Shown: positions 1-9,506, numbered from the stretch's first letter. The stretch: DNA of 64,000 bases from Mesonia phycicola (GCF_900141885.1 NZ_FQYY01000004.1:1277-65276), one strand, 5' to 3'. The notes: generated by a model from the sequence alone, not told the origin. Numbers and translations are program-made.

Positions 1-182
1 GTAGCTTCATTTTGTTTTGCCCAAACTAAAGCATCGGCTAATTCTGGGATAGCATTGGCCCAAGAACTACCATCTGCTGTACCTCCGCTTACGTTTTTGT
101 TAACGTAAAGAATGTTTTGAGCTTGTAGTGTTGTAAAAAAACTTACAAGAATTATTAATAGAAATACGTATTTTTTTTTCAT
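1..182 (-). CDS. Secreted protein, N-terminal fragment (choice-of-anchor Q-like)
   Basis: This is the first 60 codons of a minus-strand gene that runs off the left edge; the ATG is at 182-180. It starts with a clear signal peptide (MKKK, a hydrophobic stretch, then LQAQ as the likely cleavage site). It continues with LYVNKNVSGGTADGSSWANA, the opening typical of flavobacterial parallel beta-helix or choice-of-anchor Q proteins that often end in a T9SS sorting domain. The rest is outside the window, so the function and the C-terminal sorting signal cannot be judged. The family assignment comes from this N-terminal motif only. Confidence 0.6.
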   Translation of the reverse strand, partial: MKKKYVFLLIILVSFFTTLQAQNILYVNKNVSGGTADGSSWANAIPELADALVWAKQNEA

Positions 183-370
183 TAAGATTAAGGTATTAAG
201 TTTTACTCTGTTTATTATGATTTTGTAGTTTAGTTCTTATTTATTAAAGCTTTAACAAAAATATTTTATAAAATATTAAAGGAGTATCCAATAAAGACAA
301 ATCAATAGCCCAATAAGACATTTGTAGATTTCTTATATTTTAATCTATATCTAAGTCAGCCATAAGTAAA

Positions 371-402
371 AAAACAAGAATAGTTTTCACTAATCTTGTT
401 TT
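371..402 (-). terminator. Rho-independent terminator after the AraC gene
   Basis: AAAACAAGA (371-379) pairs with TCTTGTTTT (394-402). Read on the minus strand the stem is followed by a run of T. It lies about 60 bases past the stop of the minus-strand AraC gene. Nothing else recognisable was seen between 183 and 458. Confidence 0.55.
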
Positions 403-458
403 GTTTAAGCTAATTAATAATAATCTTGTAGGTTGAATATTTTTAATGTGATGTAATA

Positions 459-1535
459 TTAGCTTTGAACCACACTTGAACGAAATTGCGAAGGAAGTTT
501 GTGAAATTTTTTCTTAAAACTAGCGGTAAATTTACTAGGACTATCATAACCTATTTCATGAGAAACATGTTTAATTAGCATATTGGTATTTAAAATTAAC
601 TGCATAGCTAATTGCATTTTTTTATCTATATTATACTGTAATAAAGAAGTACCATAAACCAACCTAAAATCTTTTTTTAGCTTTGATGGAGAGATATTTA
701 GTTTTTTTGATATGACTTCAATTCCTAAAAATGGCTTTGTTAAATCATTAGATATTAAACGTTCACATTCAGACATTTTTTTGTAGTCTATAGTATTTTT
801 TGAGGAATAATTTTGATTTTTACTTTTTGCAAAAACATTTTTAAAAAAAAGAGAAACCAAATTTAGTGTTTGTGCCTTTAAAAGGGTATCACTAAAAACA
901 TTATCATTAAATGTTTTGAAAGTATTTTCTATTTCGTGAGATAGTTGAACTGCGTTAGGAACTATATCTTGGTAAGCAATAAAACCTTTGTCTGAATCTA
1001 AAAATTTTTTAAAAGCAAGGTTTTTGTCAAGTTTATGAAAAGGGATGTTTTGTTTAATCCAATTTGGGCTAAAATGATATATATAAAATTCACATTTAGA
1101 CCCTTTATAAAAATAAGCCCCTACCTCTGTACCAGGTTTTTTAAAGCCCCAAAACTTATCTTGAAAAGGAATTTGATCTATAAATTTATTTTGAAGTTTT
1201 ACTTGACTTTCATAACTAGTAAAGGTAAGAGTGTAATGCTCACTAGGTATATTTTGCTCATAAAAAGTTTTAATTAGAGTGTTTTGTTTAAATTCTACAT
1301 TAGTAATAGTAAGCCAACAACCCTCATCTATTTTACGATAATGCATAGTCCCTTTTACAAAAGGATTATTTCTAGATACTTTTTGCTCTTTACTATCATG
1401 CTTACTTCCTGGTGTATTTATTGTGGCTTGTACCATTAACTCTGGTGTATTTGCCAAAAATGGAAATTCAAAAAAACCGTTTTTGAAATAATTTAAATTT
1501 GGTTTAATGTAATGTGACCATTTATTTATTTTCAT
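459..1535 (-). CDS. AraC family transcriptional regulator
   Basis: The 358-residue protein has a C-terminal AraC/XylS DNA-binding domain at about residues 255-355. Two helix-turn-helix units are visible: the first around LGIEVISKKLNISPSKLKKD, the second ending in the family signature GYDSPSKFTASFKKKFHKLP. The N-terminal 250 residues resemble no sensor domain I can name; they carry no signal peptide or membrane segment, so this is a soluble cytoplasmic regulator. The gene stands alone: the next upstream gene on the same strand ends about 270 bases away and a terminator follows. The ligand and targets cannot be inferred from context. The regulator class is certain, the physiological role unknown. 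Confidence 0.85.
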   Translation of the reverse strand: MKINKWSHYIKPNLNYFKNGFFEFPFLANTPELMVQATINTPGSKHDSKEQKVSRNNPFVKGTMHYRKIDEGCWLTITNVEFKQNTLIKTFYEQNIPSEHYTLTFTSYESQVKLQNKFIDQIPFQDKFWGFKKPGTEVGAYFYKGSKCEFYIYHFSPNWIKQNIPFHKLDKNLAFKKFLDSDKGFIAYQDIVPNAVQLSHEIENTFKTFNDNVFSDTLLKAQTLNLVSLFFKNVFAKSKNQNYSSKNTIDYKKMSECERLISNDLTKPFLGIEVISKKLNISPSKLKKDFRLVYGTSLLQYNIDKKMQLAMQLILNTNMLIKHVSHEIGYDSPSKFTASFKKKFHKLPSQFRSSVVQS

Positions 1536-1672
1536 TATTAGTTATTTGAGTTTTTATAGCCTTATCTATCTCTAATTATTTAGTATTATCAAACTATTAG
1601 CAAGAAAAGAATAGCTATAATAATTATTAACAATAATTATAAAAGTTTATTTATTGTTGTTTGATTTTACCA

Positions 1673-1690
1673 TACCCATAAAAATGGGTA
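1673..1690. terminator. Small hairpin, possible weak terminator
   Basis: TACCCAT (1673-1679) and ATGGGTA (1684-1690) form a 7-bp stem with loop AAAA. The T-run follows on the plus strand (ATTTTTAAA), although both flanking genes are on minus, so its role as terminator of the gene ending at 1807 is doubtful. Confidence 0.3.
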
Positions 1691-1806
1691 ATTTTTAAAT
1701 AAGTAAAATAAAAAGCACCTTACAAAAACATTACATTTTATAAAAACCTAATAGTTAGATACTTAAAATTTATAAGGGAAACTATATATTATCAAAAAGT
1801 AGATTC

Positions 1807-3522
1807 TTATCCAATACTTTTTATTAGTAATTTTAAATCTTTTTGATTAGATATTTTTAATTTTTTTCTAATTCTATGTTTAGTTACCATAATTGAATTG
1901 GCAGAAATACCCAATATTAACCCCATTTCATTATTAGATAATTCTAGTTTTTCTAAACAAAGACATCTTACTTCTGATGGAGTAAGTTGCTCATAATTGT
2001 TCTTTAATATTCTTAAAAAATTAGGGTAAACTTCTTCAAACAAATTTTGGTATTTACTCCAATCTTCGTTAGTGATAATAATCTTTGATTTCAGTTTACT
2101 TATTAATTTTTGATTACTATTAGTTTGTAATTCTTTTTGTAAACTCTCTATAATTTTTTGCTCATTTTGAACTCTTGAAGTTAATTGGTGTAATTGGTTT
2201 TTTGCCTGAATTAATTCTCTCTCAGATTTTTCTATTTTCAATTCTTTAATTTTTTGCTGACTTACAAGGTACCTACCTCTAAACCAGTAAACTAACAAAG
2301 AAAATAACAACAATAAAGAAATAACAATAATGATAATATTACGTGTATATATTCTCAAACGGCTTTTTGTATGTAATTTTTCTAATGCCAACTCTCTATC
2401 TATAGCTTCAACTTTTTGATTAGCTTTTAATAATTGTAAAGCACTGTATTTTCCATTATAATTATTTAAGGCATTAACAGTGGAGTCTATATATAAGGAA
2501 CTTATTGCTGGTTCATTATTAGCTGCATACCATTTACTTATAATAGGATATAAATTTACCAACCTATCATTTTGATTAGTTATTTTTATAAAAAATCTAG
2601 CTTTGTCTATTTTTTGTTTAGATTGTTGTAATTTATTTTGTTTTAAATATATATCTGCTAAAGGAATTGCAGATCCTGCAGCTAAACCAAAATCTCCTAT
2701 TTGCAAAGCGTTATGAATATCTTTGTTAAATAGAGGAATAGCTTTATGGTATTTATTTTGTAAATAATAGTTAAAGCCTAAATTTCCTGTAGCAATACCT
2801 TTCCATATGTCACTTTTAAACTGTGAAGAATCATTTATTACCTTTAAAAATTCTTGCTCTGCAAGTTTTAATTGATTTAATTTTTGGTAACATAAGCCTA
2901 TAGTATTTTGAGCTTCTATTACTTCTGAAAAATTAAATTTAGTTTTTTTTAGTTCGCTTGATTTGCAGTAATAATATAGAGCCTGGTTATAGTCTTTAAA
3001 ACTATAATAACATCTAGCAATAAAATTATAATATTCAGCCATATTAGGAAAGTCTTGTTCACTAAATTTTGCTAAAGATTTAGAAAGATATAATAACCAC
3101 TCAAAAGCTTTTTCGTAATTTTTATACTGCCAATAATGAGTTGCAATTACCTTTTGAGCACGTATTTCGATATGAGCTACCTTATGTTTTTTGCTTTTTT
3201 GTATTACAGAAAAAAAATTTTCAATGCAATCAGGTTGAGTTTTCCCATAGATAAACCAAAATGAATATGCTTTTAATAAATCTGCTTCAAGAGCAAGTTC
3301 TATATTATCATTTCTAAAAGCATAATCTTTTATTTCATTGCAATACATAGAGATGTAAGATGAATCAATTTTACTATTATTAATAGTATTTCTGTACATC
3401 TCATCTATAGCCTCTACCCTATATTGGTATGGCTGATTAAGCATTTGTTTGTATTGCGCAAATGAACTTTTTAGACTTAAAAAGAAGACAACAATAGTTA
3501 CAAAAATTTTTAATTTCATCAT
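1807..3522 (-). CDS. TPR membrane protein with C-terminal LuxR-like HTH
   Basis: About 571 residues. Order: N-terminal signal segment (MMKLKIFVTIVVFFLSLKSS), a long helical TPR-like region (roughly residues 40-370, with repeats such as YYNFIARCYYSFKDYNQALYY), one membrane segment near 390-415, a coiled coil (about 420-490) and a LuxR-like helix-turn-helix at about 510-571 (LTPSEVRCLCLEKLELSNNE). This architecture is common in Bacteroidetes: a periplasmic TPR sensor linked through the membrane to a cytoplasmic DNA-binding domain, without a kinase. The open frame begins with TTG at 3531, but tandem ATG codons at 3522 and 3519 directly precede the signal peptide and are preferred. Ligand and regulon are unknown. 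The transcript is separated from the upstream dehydrogenase gene by a strong terminator. Confidence 0.8.
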   Translation of the reverse strand: MMKLKIFVTIVVFFLSLKSSFAQYKQMLNQPYQYRVEAIDEMYRNTINNSKIDSSYISMYCNEIKDYAFRNDNIELALEADLLKAYSFWFIYGKTQPDCIENFFSVIQKSKKHKVAHIEIRAQKVIATHYWQYKNYEKAFEWLLYLSKSLAKFSEQDFPNMAEYYNFIARCYYSFKDYNQALYYYCKSSELKKTKFNFSEVIEAQNTIGLCYQKLNQLKLAEQEFLKVINDSSQFKSDIWKGIATGNLGFNYYLQNKYHKAIPLFNKDIHNALQIGDFGLAAGSAIPLADIYLKQNKLQQSKQKIDKARFFIKITNQNDRLVNLYPIISKWYAANNEPAISSLYIDSTVNALNNYNGKYSALQLLKANQKVEAIDRELALEKLHTKSRLRIYTRNIIIIVISLLLLFSLLVYWFRGRYLVSQQKIKELKIEKSERELIQAKNQLHQLTSRVQNEQKIIESLQKELQTNSNQKLISKLKSKIIITNEDWSKYQNLFEEVYPNFLRILKNNYEQLTPSEVRCLCLEKLELSNNEMGLILGISANSIMVTKHRIRKKLKISNQKDLKLLIKSIG

Positions 3523-3603
3523 GGCTAGCAAAGATGAAATTTTAAATTCATAAATGTTAAAATAAACTAGCTAAAAATTAACAATTTACTTTTTAGTAAC
3601 TAA

Positions 3604-3633
3604 AAAAAGCCTGAATATTAATTCAGGCTTTTT
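3604..3633 (-). terminator. Strong terminator after the dehydrogenase gene
   Basis: A perfect 13-bp inverted repeat, AAAAAGCCTGAAT (3604-3616) and ATTCAGGCTTTTT (3621-3633), has loop ATTA and A/T tracts on both sides, so it can work in both directions. It sits 23 bases past the stop of the minus-strand aldehyde dehydrogenase gene. Confidence 0.85.
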
Positions 3634-3655
3634 AAAATAACGATTAAATACTCTT

Positions 3656-5032
3656 CTAATTTAATAAAATAGCTTTAGCATTGGTAAATTCTTTTACTCC
3701 AAAACCACCGTGCTCTCTTCCGTAACCTGAGTTTTTCACTCCCCCAAATGGCATATTAGGATGAGCTAATCCGTAAGAATTAATATTTACCATACCTGTA
3801 TCAAAATGATATTTGGCTAATTCTATTGCTTTGTCTTCGTTTTTAGTAAAAATACCTCCACCTAAACCAAAGCGACTACTGTTAGCTATTTTAAACGCAT
3901 CTTTCTCATCTTTTGCTTTTATTAAAGATGCTACGGGACCAAAAAGCTCATCATCATAAGCTGGCATACCTATAGATAAATTTTCTAAAACAGTAGCCGG
4001 ATAATAATAACCTTCTTTATTAGGCACTTCTCCTCCACATAAAATTTTAGCGCCTTTTTCTACACTTTTAGTAACTTGCTCGTGCAATTGATCTCTTAAA
4101 TCTTTACGTGCAAGAGGACCTAATTGTGAGTTTTTATCTGTTGGATCTCCGTAAGTTACTTGTTTCATTTGCTCTACAAAGGCTTCTTTAAATTCATCGT
4201 ATATCTCTTCTTCTACAATAAATCTTTTGGCAGCAACACAAGTTTCGCCGTTATTATAAATTCTACCTTGTACACAAGTTTTTACCGCAAGATCTAAATC
4301 TGCATCTTTTAATACTATGTAAGCATCATTAGCACCTAATTCTAACACTGTTTTCTTTAATTGCTTACCTGCTTTTTCTGCTATAATTTTACCTGCAGTT
4401 GGGCTACCTGTTAGAGTCACTCCTCTCACTAATTCATTTTCTATCACTCTATCTGATTCTTCGTGATCTATTATTAAAACTCTAAATAAATTTTCTGGTA
4501 AATCTGATTTTTTAATTATTTCTTCTATTAATAAAGCAGAGCCAGTAACATTTTGGGCGTGTTTCAATAAAACGGCATTACCCGCCATAAGATTAGCTAT
4601 AGTGTATCTTATAACTTGATAAGTTGGAAAATTCCAAGGTTGTATACCATATACAATACCAATAGGAGAATGTGTTATTACTCCTTTTCCTCCATTTGGT
4701 AATACTCTTTCTTCATCTTTTAATTCTTCTGGACCATTTTTGGCAGTAAAATCACAAATACCAATACATAAATCTATTTCTTGTTCTCCTTGTTTCAGTA
4801 ACTTACCCATTTCTTGAGTCATTAATTCAACTAACTCTGGTTTATACTTTTTTAGAGACTCACCTATAGATTTTATTATTTCTGCTCTTTTTGTTAATTC
4901 TACATCTTTCCAAGATAAAAAGGCTTGATGGCAATCTTCTACGATTTTTGCCGTTTCATCTGCAGACATTAATGAATAAGATTTTAATTCTTCTTCTGTT
5001 GCTGGATTAATTGTTTTAATTTGATTTGACAT
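3656..5032 (-). CDS. NAD(P)-dependent succinate-semialdehyde dehydrogenase family
   Basis: The 458-residue protein spans the whole aldehyde dehydrogenase fold. Visible signatures are the GIQPWNFPTYQVIR segment and the kinked-helix AGNAVLLKHA region of the cofactor site, GSPTAGKII, the general base Glu231 in LELGANDAY and the nucleophile Cys265 in NNGETCVAAKR. Length and the KHAQN/ANDAY variants match the short Sad/YneI-like succinate-semialdehyde dehydrogenase subgroup, which oxidises succinate semialdehyde to succinate for the TCA cycle; this substrate is inferred from family resemblance. No signal peptide, so cytoplasmic. It is monocistronic, with a strong terminator immediately downstream. 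No GABA transaminase gene is nearby, so 4-aminobutyrate breakdown is not supported by context. Confidence 0.85.
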   Translation of the reverse strand: MSNQIKTINPATEEELKSYSLMSADETAKIVEDCHQAFLSWKDVELTKRAEIIKSIGESLKKYKPELVELMTQEMGKLLKQGEQEIDLCIGICDFTAKNGPEELKDEERVLPNGGKGVITHSPIGIVYGIQPWNFPTYQVIRYTIANLMAGNAVLLKHAQNVTGSALLIEEIIKKSDLPENLFRVLIIDHEESDRVIENELVRGVTLTGSPTAGKIIAEKAGKQLKKTVLELGANDAYIVLKDADLDLAVKTCVQGRIYNNGETCVAAKRFIVEEEIYDEFKEAFVEQMKQVTYGDPTDKNSQLGPLARKDLRDQLHEQVTKSVEKGAKILCGGEVPNKEGYYYPATVLENLSIGMPAYDDELFGPVASLIKAKDEKDAFKIANSSRFGLGGGIFTKNEDKAIELAKYHFDTGMVNINSYGLAHPNMPFGGVKNSGYGREHGGFGVKEFTNAKAILLN

Positions 5033-5236
5033 AACTTTTTTTTATAAAATTAAGTAACTAATAAAGAAACCTTCCCAATAATATGTTAGGTAACATTTCT
5101 TTTAGTTTTTATGTTAAAACCATTTAACGAAAGTAAAACACAATTCAACGACACCGTTTTATTATTAATCGATTATTTAAGGTTATATTAGGCTTATTCA
5201 TAATATTTGTTTTTTTAAAACCTGCTTAACATCACT

Positions 5237-5653
5237 ATGGGAAATAAATTAAAAATTTTATTAATTGAAGATGATTTGATTGAAGTGATGAAACTTAATC
5301 GTACTATCTCTACCGCTCAATTACCACACACTCTTATTGAAGCTAAAAATGGTGAAGAAGCACTAAATTATCTAAATTGTGGTGAATCTTGTTTGCCAGA
5401 TATTATTTTATTAGACCTTAATATGCCTAAAATGAATGGTATTGAGTTTCTAGAAATTTTAAAGAAAGATGAAGTTTTAAGATACCTACCTGTAATTATC
5501 TTAAGTACTTCTGCTAATCAAAAAGATATTTTATCGTGCTACAAAGCTGGTATAGCAGGCTACGTAATTAAACCTTTAAAGTATGATGATTATGTTACAA
5601 AGCTTAAAGCTTTATTAGAGTATTGGAGCCACAATGAACTTATTAAAGGCTAA
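5237..5653 (+). CDS. Stand-alone CheY-like response regulator (Rcp1 type)
   Basis: The 138 residues are a single receiver domain: acidic pair in LIEDDLIE near residue 10, phospho-acceptor Asp60 in LLDLNMP, Thr/Ser switch in ILSTSA and Lys in VIKPLKYDDY. There is no output domain. The NLNRTI/GEEALNYL style is that of Rcp1-like receivers that serve PAS or phytochrome kinases. The following gene, 300 bases downstream on the same strand, is a multi-PAS kinase, followed by a free Hpt and a LytTR regulator, so this receiver is probably one node of that phosphorelay. A terminator separates it from the kinase, so it may be expressed separately. Confidence 0.9.
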   Translation: MGNKLKILLIEDDLIEVMKLNRTISTAQLPHTLIEAKNGEEALNYLNCGESCLPDIILLDLNMPKMNGIEFLEILKKDEVLRYLPVIILSTSANQKDILSCYKAGIAGYVIKPLKYDDYVTKLKALLEYWSHNELIKG

Positions 5654-5680
5654 TACAGTTTTACAAATTATAGATATTTA

Positions 5681-5710
5681 ATGGTGATTTTTTATATAAA
5701 AAATCACCAT
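5681..5710 (+). terminator. Rho-independent terminator after the receiver gene
   Basis: ATGGTGATTTTTT (5681-5693) and AAAAAATCACCAT (5698-5710) form a perfect 13-bp stem with loop ATAT, followed by TTTTTGTTT. It starts 28 bases after the receiver stop codon. Confidence 0.85.
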
Positions 5711-5953
5711 TTTTGTTTATAACGTATATAAATATAAGTTAACCTATCTTTTAATTAACCTGCACTCAAAATAATATTTTCTATTTATAGTTAAAAAGAC
5801 AAGAACAACTACCTAATAATTTATTATAATAAGCTATGTTTATAATTGTTTAGATATTGACCCTATGATTTTCATTATTTTCAAAAATAAACCTTTGTTA
5901 ATTATAGTTAGTTAACAATACAAATGCTAGAATAAAAATTCTTTATAAATAAC

Positions 5954-8323
5954 ATGGAAGAATTATTACTTAAAATAAAAAAGCTTGAAAATGCATTGCA
6001 GCAAGAAAAATCTGCAAGAAAAAAAGCTGAAAGTAAACTAGAAAAAAAAACAAACCAGCTATTAGAACTTTCAGAAGCTTTAAAAATATCTAACCAAAAA
6101 CTATCTAAACATTTACAAGAAAAAACCACACAGTTAGAAGGCGTTTTTGCAAACATATTAGATGCTTATATTGTTATTGATAATAATGGTTATGCCATTA
6201 AAATTAATGATGCTGCCGTAAATTTATTTGGTTTAAAAGACAGAGATGAAGAGTTAAAAGTGATAGATTTTGTACGACCAGAATATATAGAATATACTAA
6301 ATCTGCATTTAAAGAATTATATAAAAAAGGCAAGTTTTTTAATTATAGAGCTAAGATTCTCACTAAAAATAATGAAGAAAAAATTGTTCAGGTTAATGCT
6401 AGTCTTGTGTATAATGATAATGGTGAGCCTATTGCAGCACAAGGTATTGCAAGAGATATTACAAATGAAACTTTACTAAAAAAACAAATAGAAGAGAAAA
6501 AAAGGCAATTAGATATTGTTATGGATAACTCTCCAATAGGTATAAGTTTATCTAAATCTAATTTTAATGGGTTAATATTAGCTAATAAGACGCTCTCTAA
6601 AATGCTAGGTTATACAGAAGAAGAACTTAATGCTATAGATCCCAAAAAAATTACCCATCCTGAAGATAGACAATGGTCTATGAAGCATTTAAAAAATTTA
6701 CGAGATGGTAAGATAAATAATTACTCTGTAGAAAAAAGATATATTAAAAAAAATGGAACTATAATATGGGTAAAAACCTCTGCAAAAGCAGTAGTAGAAG
6801 ATAACGGGAAAAGTATTTATCAAGTAGCAACTATTGAAGATATATCTAAAGAAAAAGAAGCTGTTGAAAAATTGAAAGAATCTGAAAATAGATTAGCAGC
6901 TTTAATTTTAAACCTTCAAACAGGTATTCTTTTAGAAGACGAAAACAGAAAAATAGTTTTAGTAAACGAGCGTTTTTGTAATATGTTTAATATTAAAAAA
7001 ACTCCTAAATCTTTAAATGGCTTAGATTGCATTAGTGCTACACAAAAAAATAAAAAGTTCTTTAAAAATCCAGAAGGGTTTATAAATAGAATAAATGAAC
7101 TTTTACAAAATAAAAAAATAGCTTTAAATGATGTATTACATTTAGTAGACGGTAGAGTTATAGAAAGAAATTTTATTCCTATTTATCATAAAAAAATCTA
7201 TAAAGGTCATTTATGGAGTTATACAGATATCACAATTCAAAAAAAATATAGAGAAAGTATACAGGCTCAAAAAGAAAAATACAGCAATATTATAGCAAAC
7301 ATGAATCTAGGCTTATTAGAAAATGATATCCACGATAATATTGTACTGTCTAACCAAAGTTTTTCTGAAATGAGTGGTTATACACAAGAAGAACTTTTAG
7401 GGAAGAAAGCTGCCGATTTGTTTTTAACAAAAAAATCTAAAAAAATATTTGATCTCACTATTAAAAACAAAGACCCTAAAAGTATAGAAACTTATGAGTT
7501 AGCTGTAAAAAATAAATCTGGTAACATTAGACATTGGTTAGTAAGTACCACGCAAAATTTTGATGTAGAAGGAAATAAAATAGGTTCTATTGGTATACAC
7601 CTAGATATCACCAAAATTAAAGAACTAGAAAAACAAAAAGAACAACTATTATCTAACCTTGAAAAACAAAATGAACATTTAAATGAATATGCACATATAG
7701 TTTCTCATGATCTAAAATCTCCCTTGCGTAACATATCAGCATTACTTAGCTGGACTAAAGAAGACTTTAAAGATAAATTAGGAGAAGATAGCCTAACTAA
7801 CTTAGATTTGATGCAGAGTAAGGTTGAAAAAATGGATCATCTTATAGAAAATATTCTTAAATATTCTAGCATAGAAAATGACATATTAAGTAAAGAACCT
7901 GTCAATTTAAATGAAATAGTAACCAATATTGCAGAACTTATTTACATACCAGAACATATTAGTATTAAAATATGTAAAAAATTGCCCACTATAAAAATAG
8001 ACAAAACAAGAATTCAGCAAGTTTTTCAAAATTTAATAAGCAATGCCGTTAACTATATAGATAAAGAAAAAGGAATTATAGAAATAGATTTTCTAGAAGA
8101 TAATAACCAATATACATTCTCGGTAAAAGATAATGGTGTTGGTATTGCAAAAGAACACCACGAAAAAATATTTAAAATCTTTAATTCTCTTGGCAATCAC
8201 GAAAAGTCTACAGGTATTGGCTTAAGCATAGTTAAAAAAGTAGTAAATTTATACAAAGGAGAAATTTGGTTAAAAAGTGAGCTTCAAAAAGGAACTACAT
8301 TCTTTTTTACCATAGCAAAATAA
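5954..8323 (+). CDS. Multi-PAS sensor histidine kinase
   Basis: The 789-residue soluble kinase begins with a basic coiled coil (about 1-60), then four PAS domains (about 60-175, 186-300, 313-430 and 442-557, several with PAC-like ends such as ATIEDISKEKE and IGIHLDITKIKE), a HisKA domain with phospho-accepting His585 in VSHDLKSPLRN, and a HATPase_c domain with N-box NLISNAVNY, G1 box DNGVGIA and G2 box TGIGLSIVKK. There is no membrane segment or signal peptide, so it senses a cytoplasmic signal; no PAS ligand can be named. It has no receiver domain of its own. The stop codon is two bases before the start of the downstream Hpt gene, so the two are translationally close and very likely co-transcribed with the LytTR gene. 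Confidence 0.92.
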   Translation: MEELLLKIKKLENALQQEKSARKKAESKLEKKTNQLLELSEALKISNQKLSKHLQEKTTQLEGVFANILDAYIVIDNNGYAIKINDAAVNLFGLKDRDEELKVIDFVRPEYIEYTKSAFKELYKKGKFFNYRAKILTKNNEEKIVQVNASLVYNDNGEPIAAQGIARDITNETLLKKQIEEKKRQLDIVMDNSPIGISLSKSNFNGLILANKTLSKMLGYTEEELNAIDPKKITHPEDRQWSMKHLKNLRDGKINNYSVEKRYIKKNGTIIWVKTSAKAVVEDNGKSIYQVATIEDISKEKEAVEKLKESENRLAALILNLQTGILLEDENRKIVLVNERFCNMFNIKKTPKSLNGLDCISATQKNKKFFKNPEGFINRINELLQNKKIALNDVLHLVDGRVIERNFIPIYHKKIYKGHLWSYTDITIQKKYRESIQAQKEKYSNIIANMNLGLLENDIHDNIVLSNQSFSEMSGYTQEELLGKKAADLFLTKKSKKIFDLTIKNKDPKSIETYELAVKNKSGNIRHWLVSTTQNFDVEGNKIGSIGIHLDITKIKELEKQKEQLLSNLEKQNEHLNEYAHIVSHDLKSPLRNISALLSWTKEDFKDKLGEDSLTNLDLMQSKVEKMDHLIENILKYSSIENDILSKEPVNLNEIVTNIAELIYIPEHISIKICKKLPTIKIDKTRIQQVFQNLISNAVNYIDKEKGIIEIDFLEDNNQYTFSVKDNGVGIAKEHHEKIFKIFNSLGNHEKSTGIGLSIVKKVVNLYKGEIWLKSELQKGTTFFFTIAK

Positions 8324-8325
8324 AT

Positions 8326-8649
8326 ATGAACGAACAGCCAAACTTTTCATATATTAATCAATTATCAGGTGGAGATTTAGCATTTGAGGCTAAATTGATA
8401 AACATTATTAAAGAAGAATTACCTAAAGAAGTAGAACAATATTTATGGAATTTAAATCATAAAAAATATCAGTTAGCAGCTAACGATGTGCATAAGCTTA
8501 AACATAAAATTAGTATTTTTGGCCTAGAATTGAGCTACAAACTTGCTAATGAGTATGAAAATGAGTTAAAAGCTGAAAATATTTCTAAAAAAGACGAATT
8601 TTTAGAAATTCTAAATGCAATGATCAATTTTATTGAAGAAATAAAATAA
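8326..8649 (+). CDS. Stand-alone histidine phosphotransfer (Hpt) protein
   Basis: The 107-residue helical protein fits an Hpt four-helix domain. The motif AANDVHKLKHKISIFG at residues 51-66 matches the Hpt signature around the phosphorylated His (His56). Family members shuttle phosphate between receiver domains. It lies between a kinase gene (2-base gap) and a LytTR response-regulator gene (5-base gap). Because the kinase lacks a receiver domain, the phosphate route could involve the upstream single-domain receiver; this is inference. The second His (His60) is also in the helix but fits the consensus less well. Confidence 0.82.
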   Translation: MNEQPNFSYINQLSGGDLAFEAKLINIIKEELPKEVEQYLWNLNHKKYQLAANDVHKLKHKISIFGLELSYKLANEYENELKAENISKKDEFLEILNAMINFIEEIK

Positions 8650-8654
8650 ACTTT

Positions 8655-9371
8655 ATGAACTGTATAATTATAGATGATGAAGCAATGGCTCGTGCTATTG
8701 TAGAGCAATTTACTATTGAAAATAAAAACTTAACGTTAGATGCTGAATTTTCTGATGCAATTCAAGCTATTAAATACTTAAATCAAAATCAAACAGATCT
8801 TATTTTTTTAGATATACATATGCCAACCTTTAATGGTTTTGAATTGATACAAACACTAAAAAACCCTCCCAAAATAATTTTAACAACATCTGATAGAAAT
8901 TTTGCTATTGAAGCTTTTGAGTATGATTGTATTGTAGATTATTTAGTAAAACCAATTTCAAGAGAAAGGTTTGATAAATCTGTAAATAAAGTTTTAAGTA
9001 TCAATAAATCTACTCAACCAAGCCTTTCTTCTAAAAATGAAGAAATTAATCAAGAAAATGAAAAATTTCTATATGTAAATATAGATCGTAGATTAATTAA
9101 AATAGATATTCCAACTATATATTTAATTGAAGCAAAAGGAGATTATATTTTAATTAAAACTACCTCCAAAAATTATACAGTACACTCTACATTAAAAAAG
9201 ATTGAAGAGAAATTACCTAATGATTTATTTTTAAAAATTCATAGATCTTATATAATAAACACTAAACAAATTATTGATATTGAAGATAATAGTGTTTTAA
9301 TTGAAAAAGATGTAATTCCTGTAAGTAGATCAAACCGCCCTGAGTTAATGAAGCGTCTTAATCTTTTATAA
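8655..9371 (+). CDS. LytTR family response regulator
   Basis: The 238-residue protein has an N-terminal receiver domain (acidic residues in IIDDEAMA, phospho-acceptor Asp53 in LIFLDIHMP, Lys in DYLVKPIS) and a C-terminal LytTR DNA-binding domain at about 135-238 (FLYVNIDRRL, YLIEAKGDYI, HRSYIINTKQI). LytTR regulators bind direct-repeat operators and normally activate a few genes. It closes the kinase-Hpt-regulator operon and is the only DNA-binding output of the set. The target is not evident; the downstream channel gene and the structured intergenic region at 9.4-9.8 kb are possible targets. Confidence 0.92.
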   Translation: MNCIIIDDEAMARAIVEQFTIENKNLTLDAEFSDAIQAIKYLNQNQTDLIFLDIHMPTFNGFELIQTLKNPPKIILTTSDRNFAIEAFEYDCIVDYLVKPISRERFDKSVNKVLSINKSTQPSLSSKNEEINQENEKFLYVNIDRRLIKIDIPTIYLIEAKGDYILIKTTSKNYTVHSTLKKIEEKLPNDLFLKIHRSYIINTKQIIDIEDNSVLIEKDVIPVSRSNRPELMKRLNLL

Positions 9372-9381
9372 TTAAACGTTA

Positions 9382-9406
9382 TTAGTATACCAGTCATCTA
9401 TACTAA
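9382..9406 (+). other. Hairpin just after the LytTR gene
   Basis: TTAGTATA (9382-9389) and TATACTAA (9399-9406) form a perfect 8-bp stem with a 9-base loop, 10 bases after the LytTR stop. No T-run follows, so it is more likely a 3' UTR stem protecting the message than a terminator. Confidence 0.35.
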
Positions 9407-9451
9407 ATTGCAGTTGAGCGAAATATGAATTAAATAAGTCTTAAACTTATC

Positions 9452-9459
9452 TATATTTG
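9452..9459 (+). promoter_or_regulatory. Candidate -7 promoter box TATATTTG
   Basis: TATATTTG matches the Bacteroidetes TAnnTTTG element. It would start a transcript near 9465 that ends at the terminator at 9507-9540, about 75 bases long. No convincing -33 element was found at the expected spacing. Confidence 0.3.
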
Positions 9460-9506
9460 AGCATAGGTTAAGTAACTTATTTCATAAGTTTTTATTGGTT
9501 TTTTGA

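Noticed and set aside
1617..1640. AT-rich palindrome TAATAATTATTAACAATAATTATA
   Set aside because: Expected by chance in such AT-rich intergenic DNA; no second copy with the same arrangement was found.
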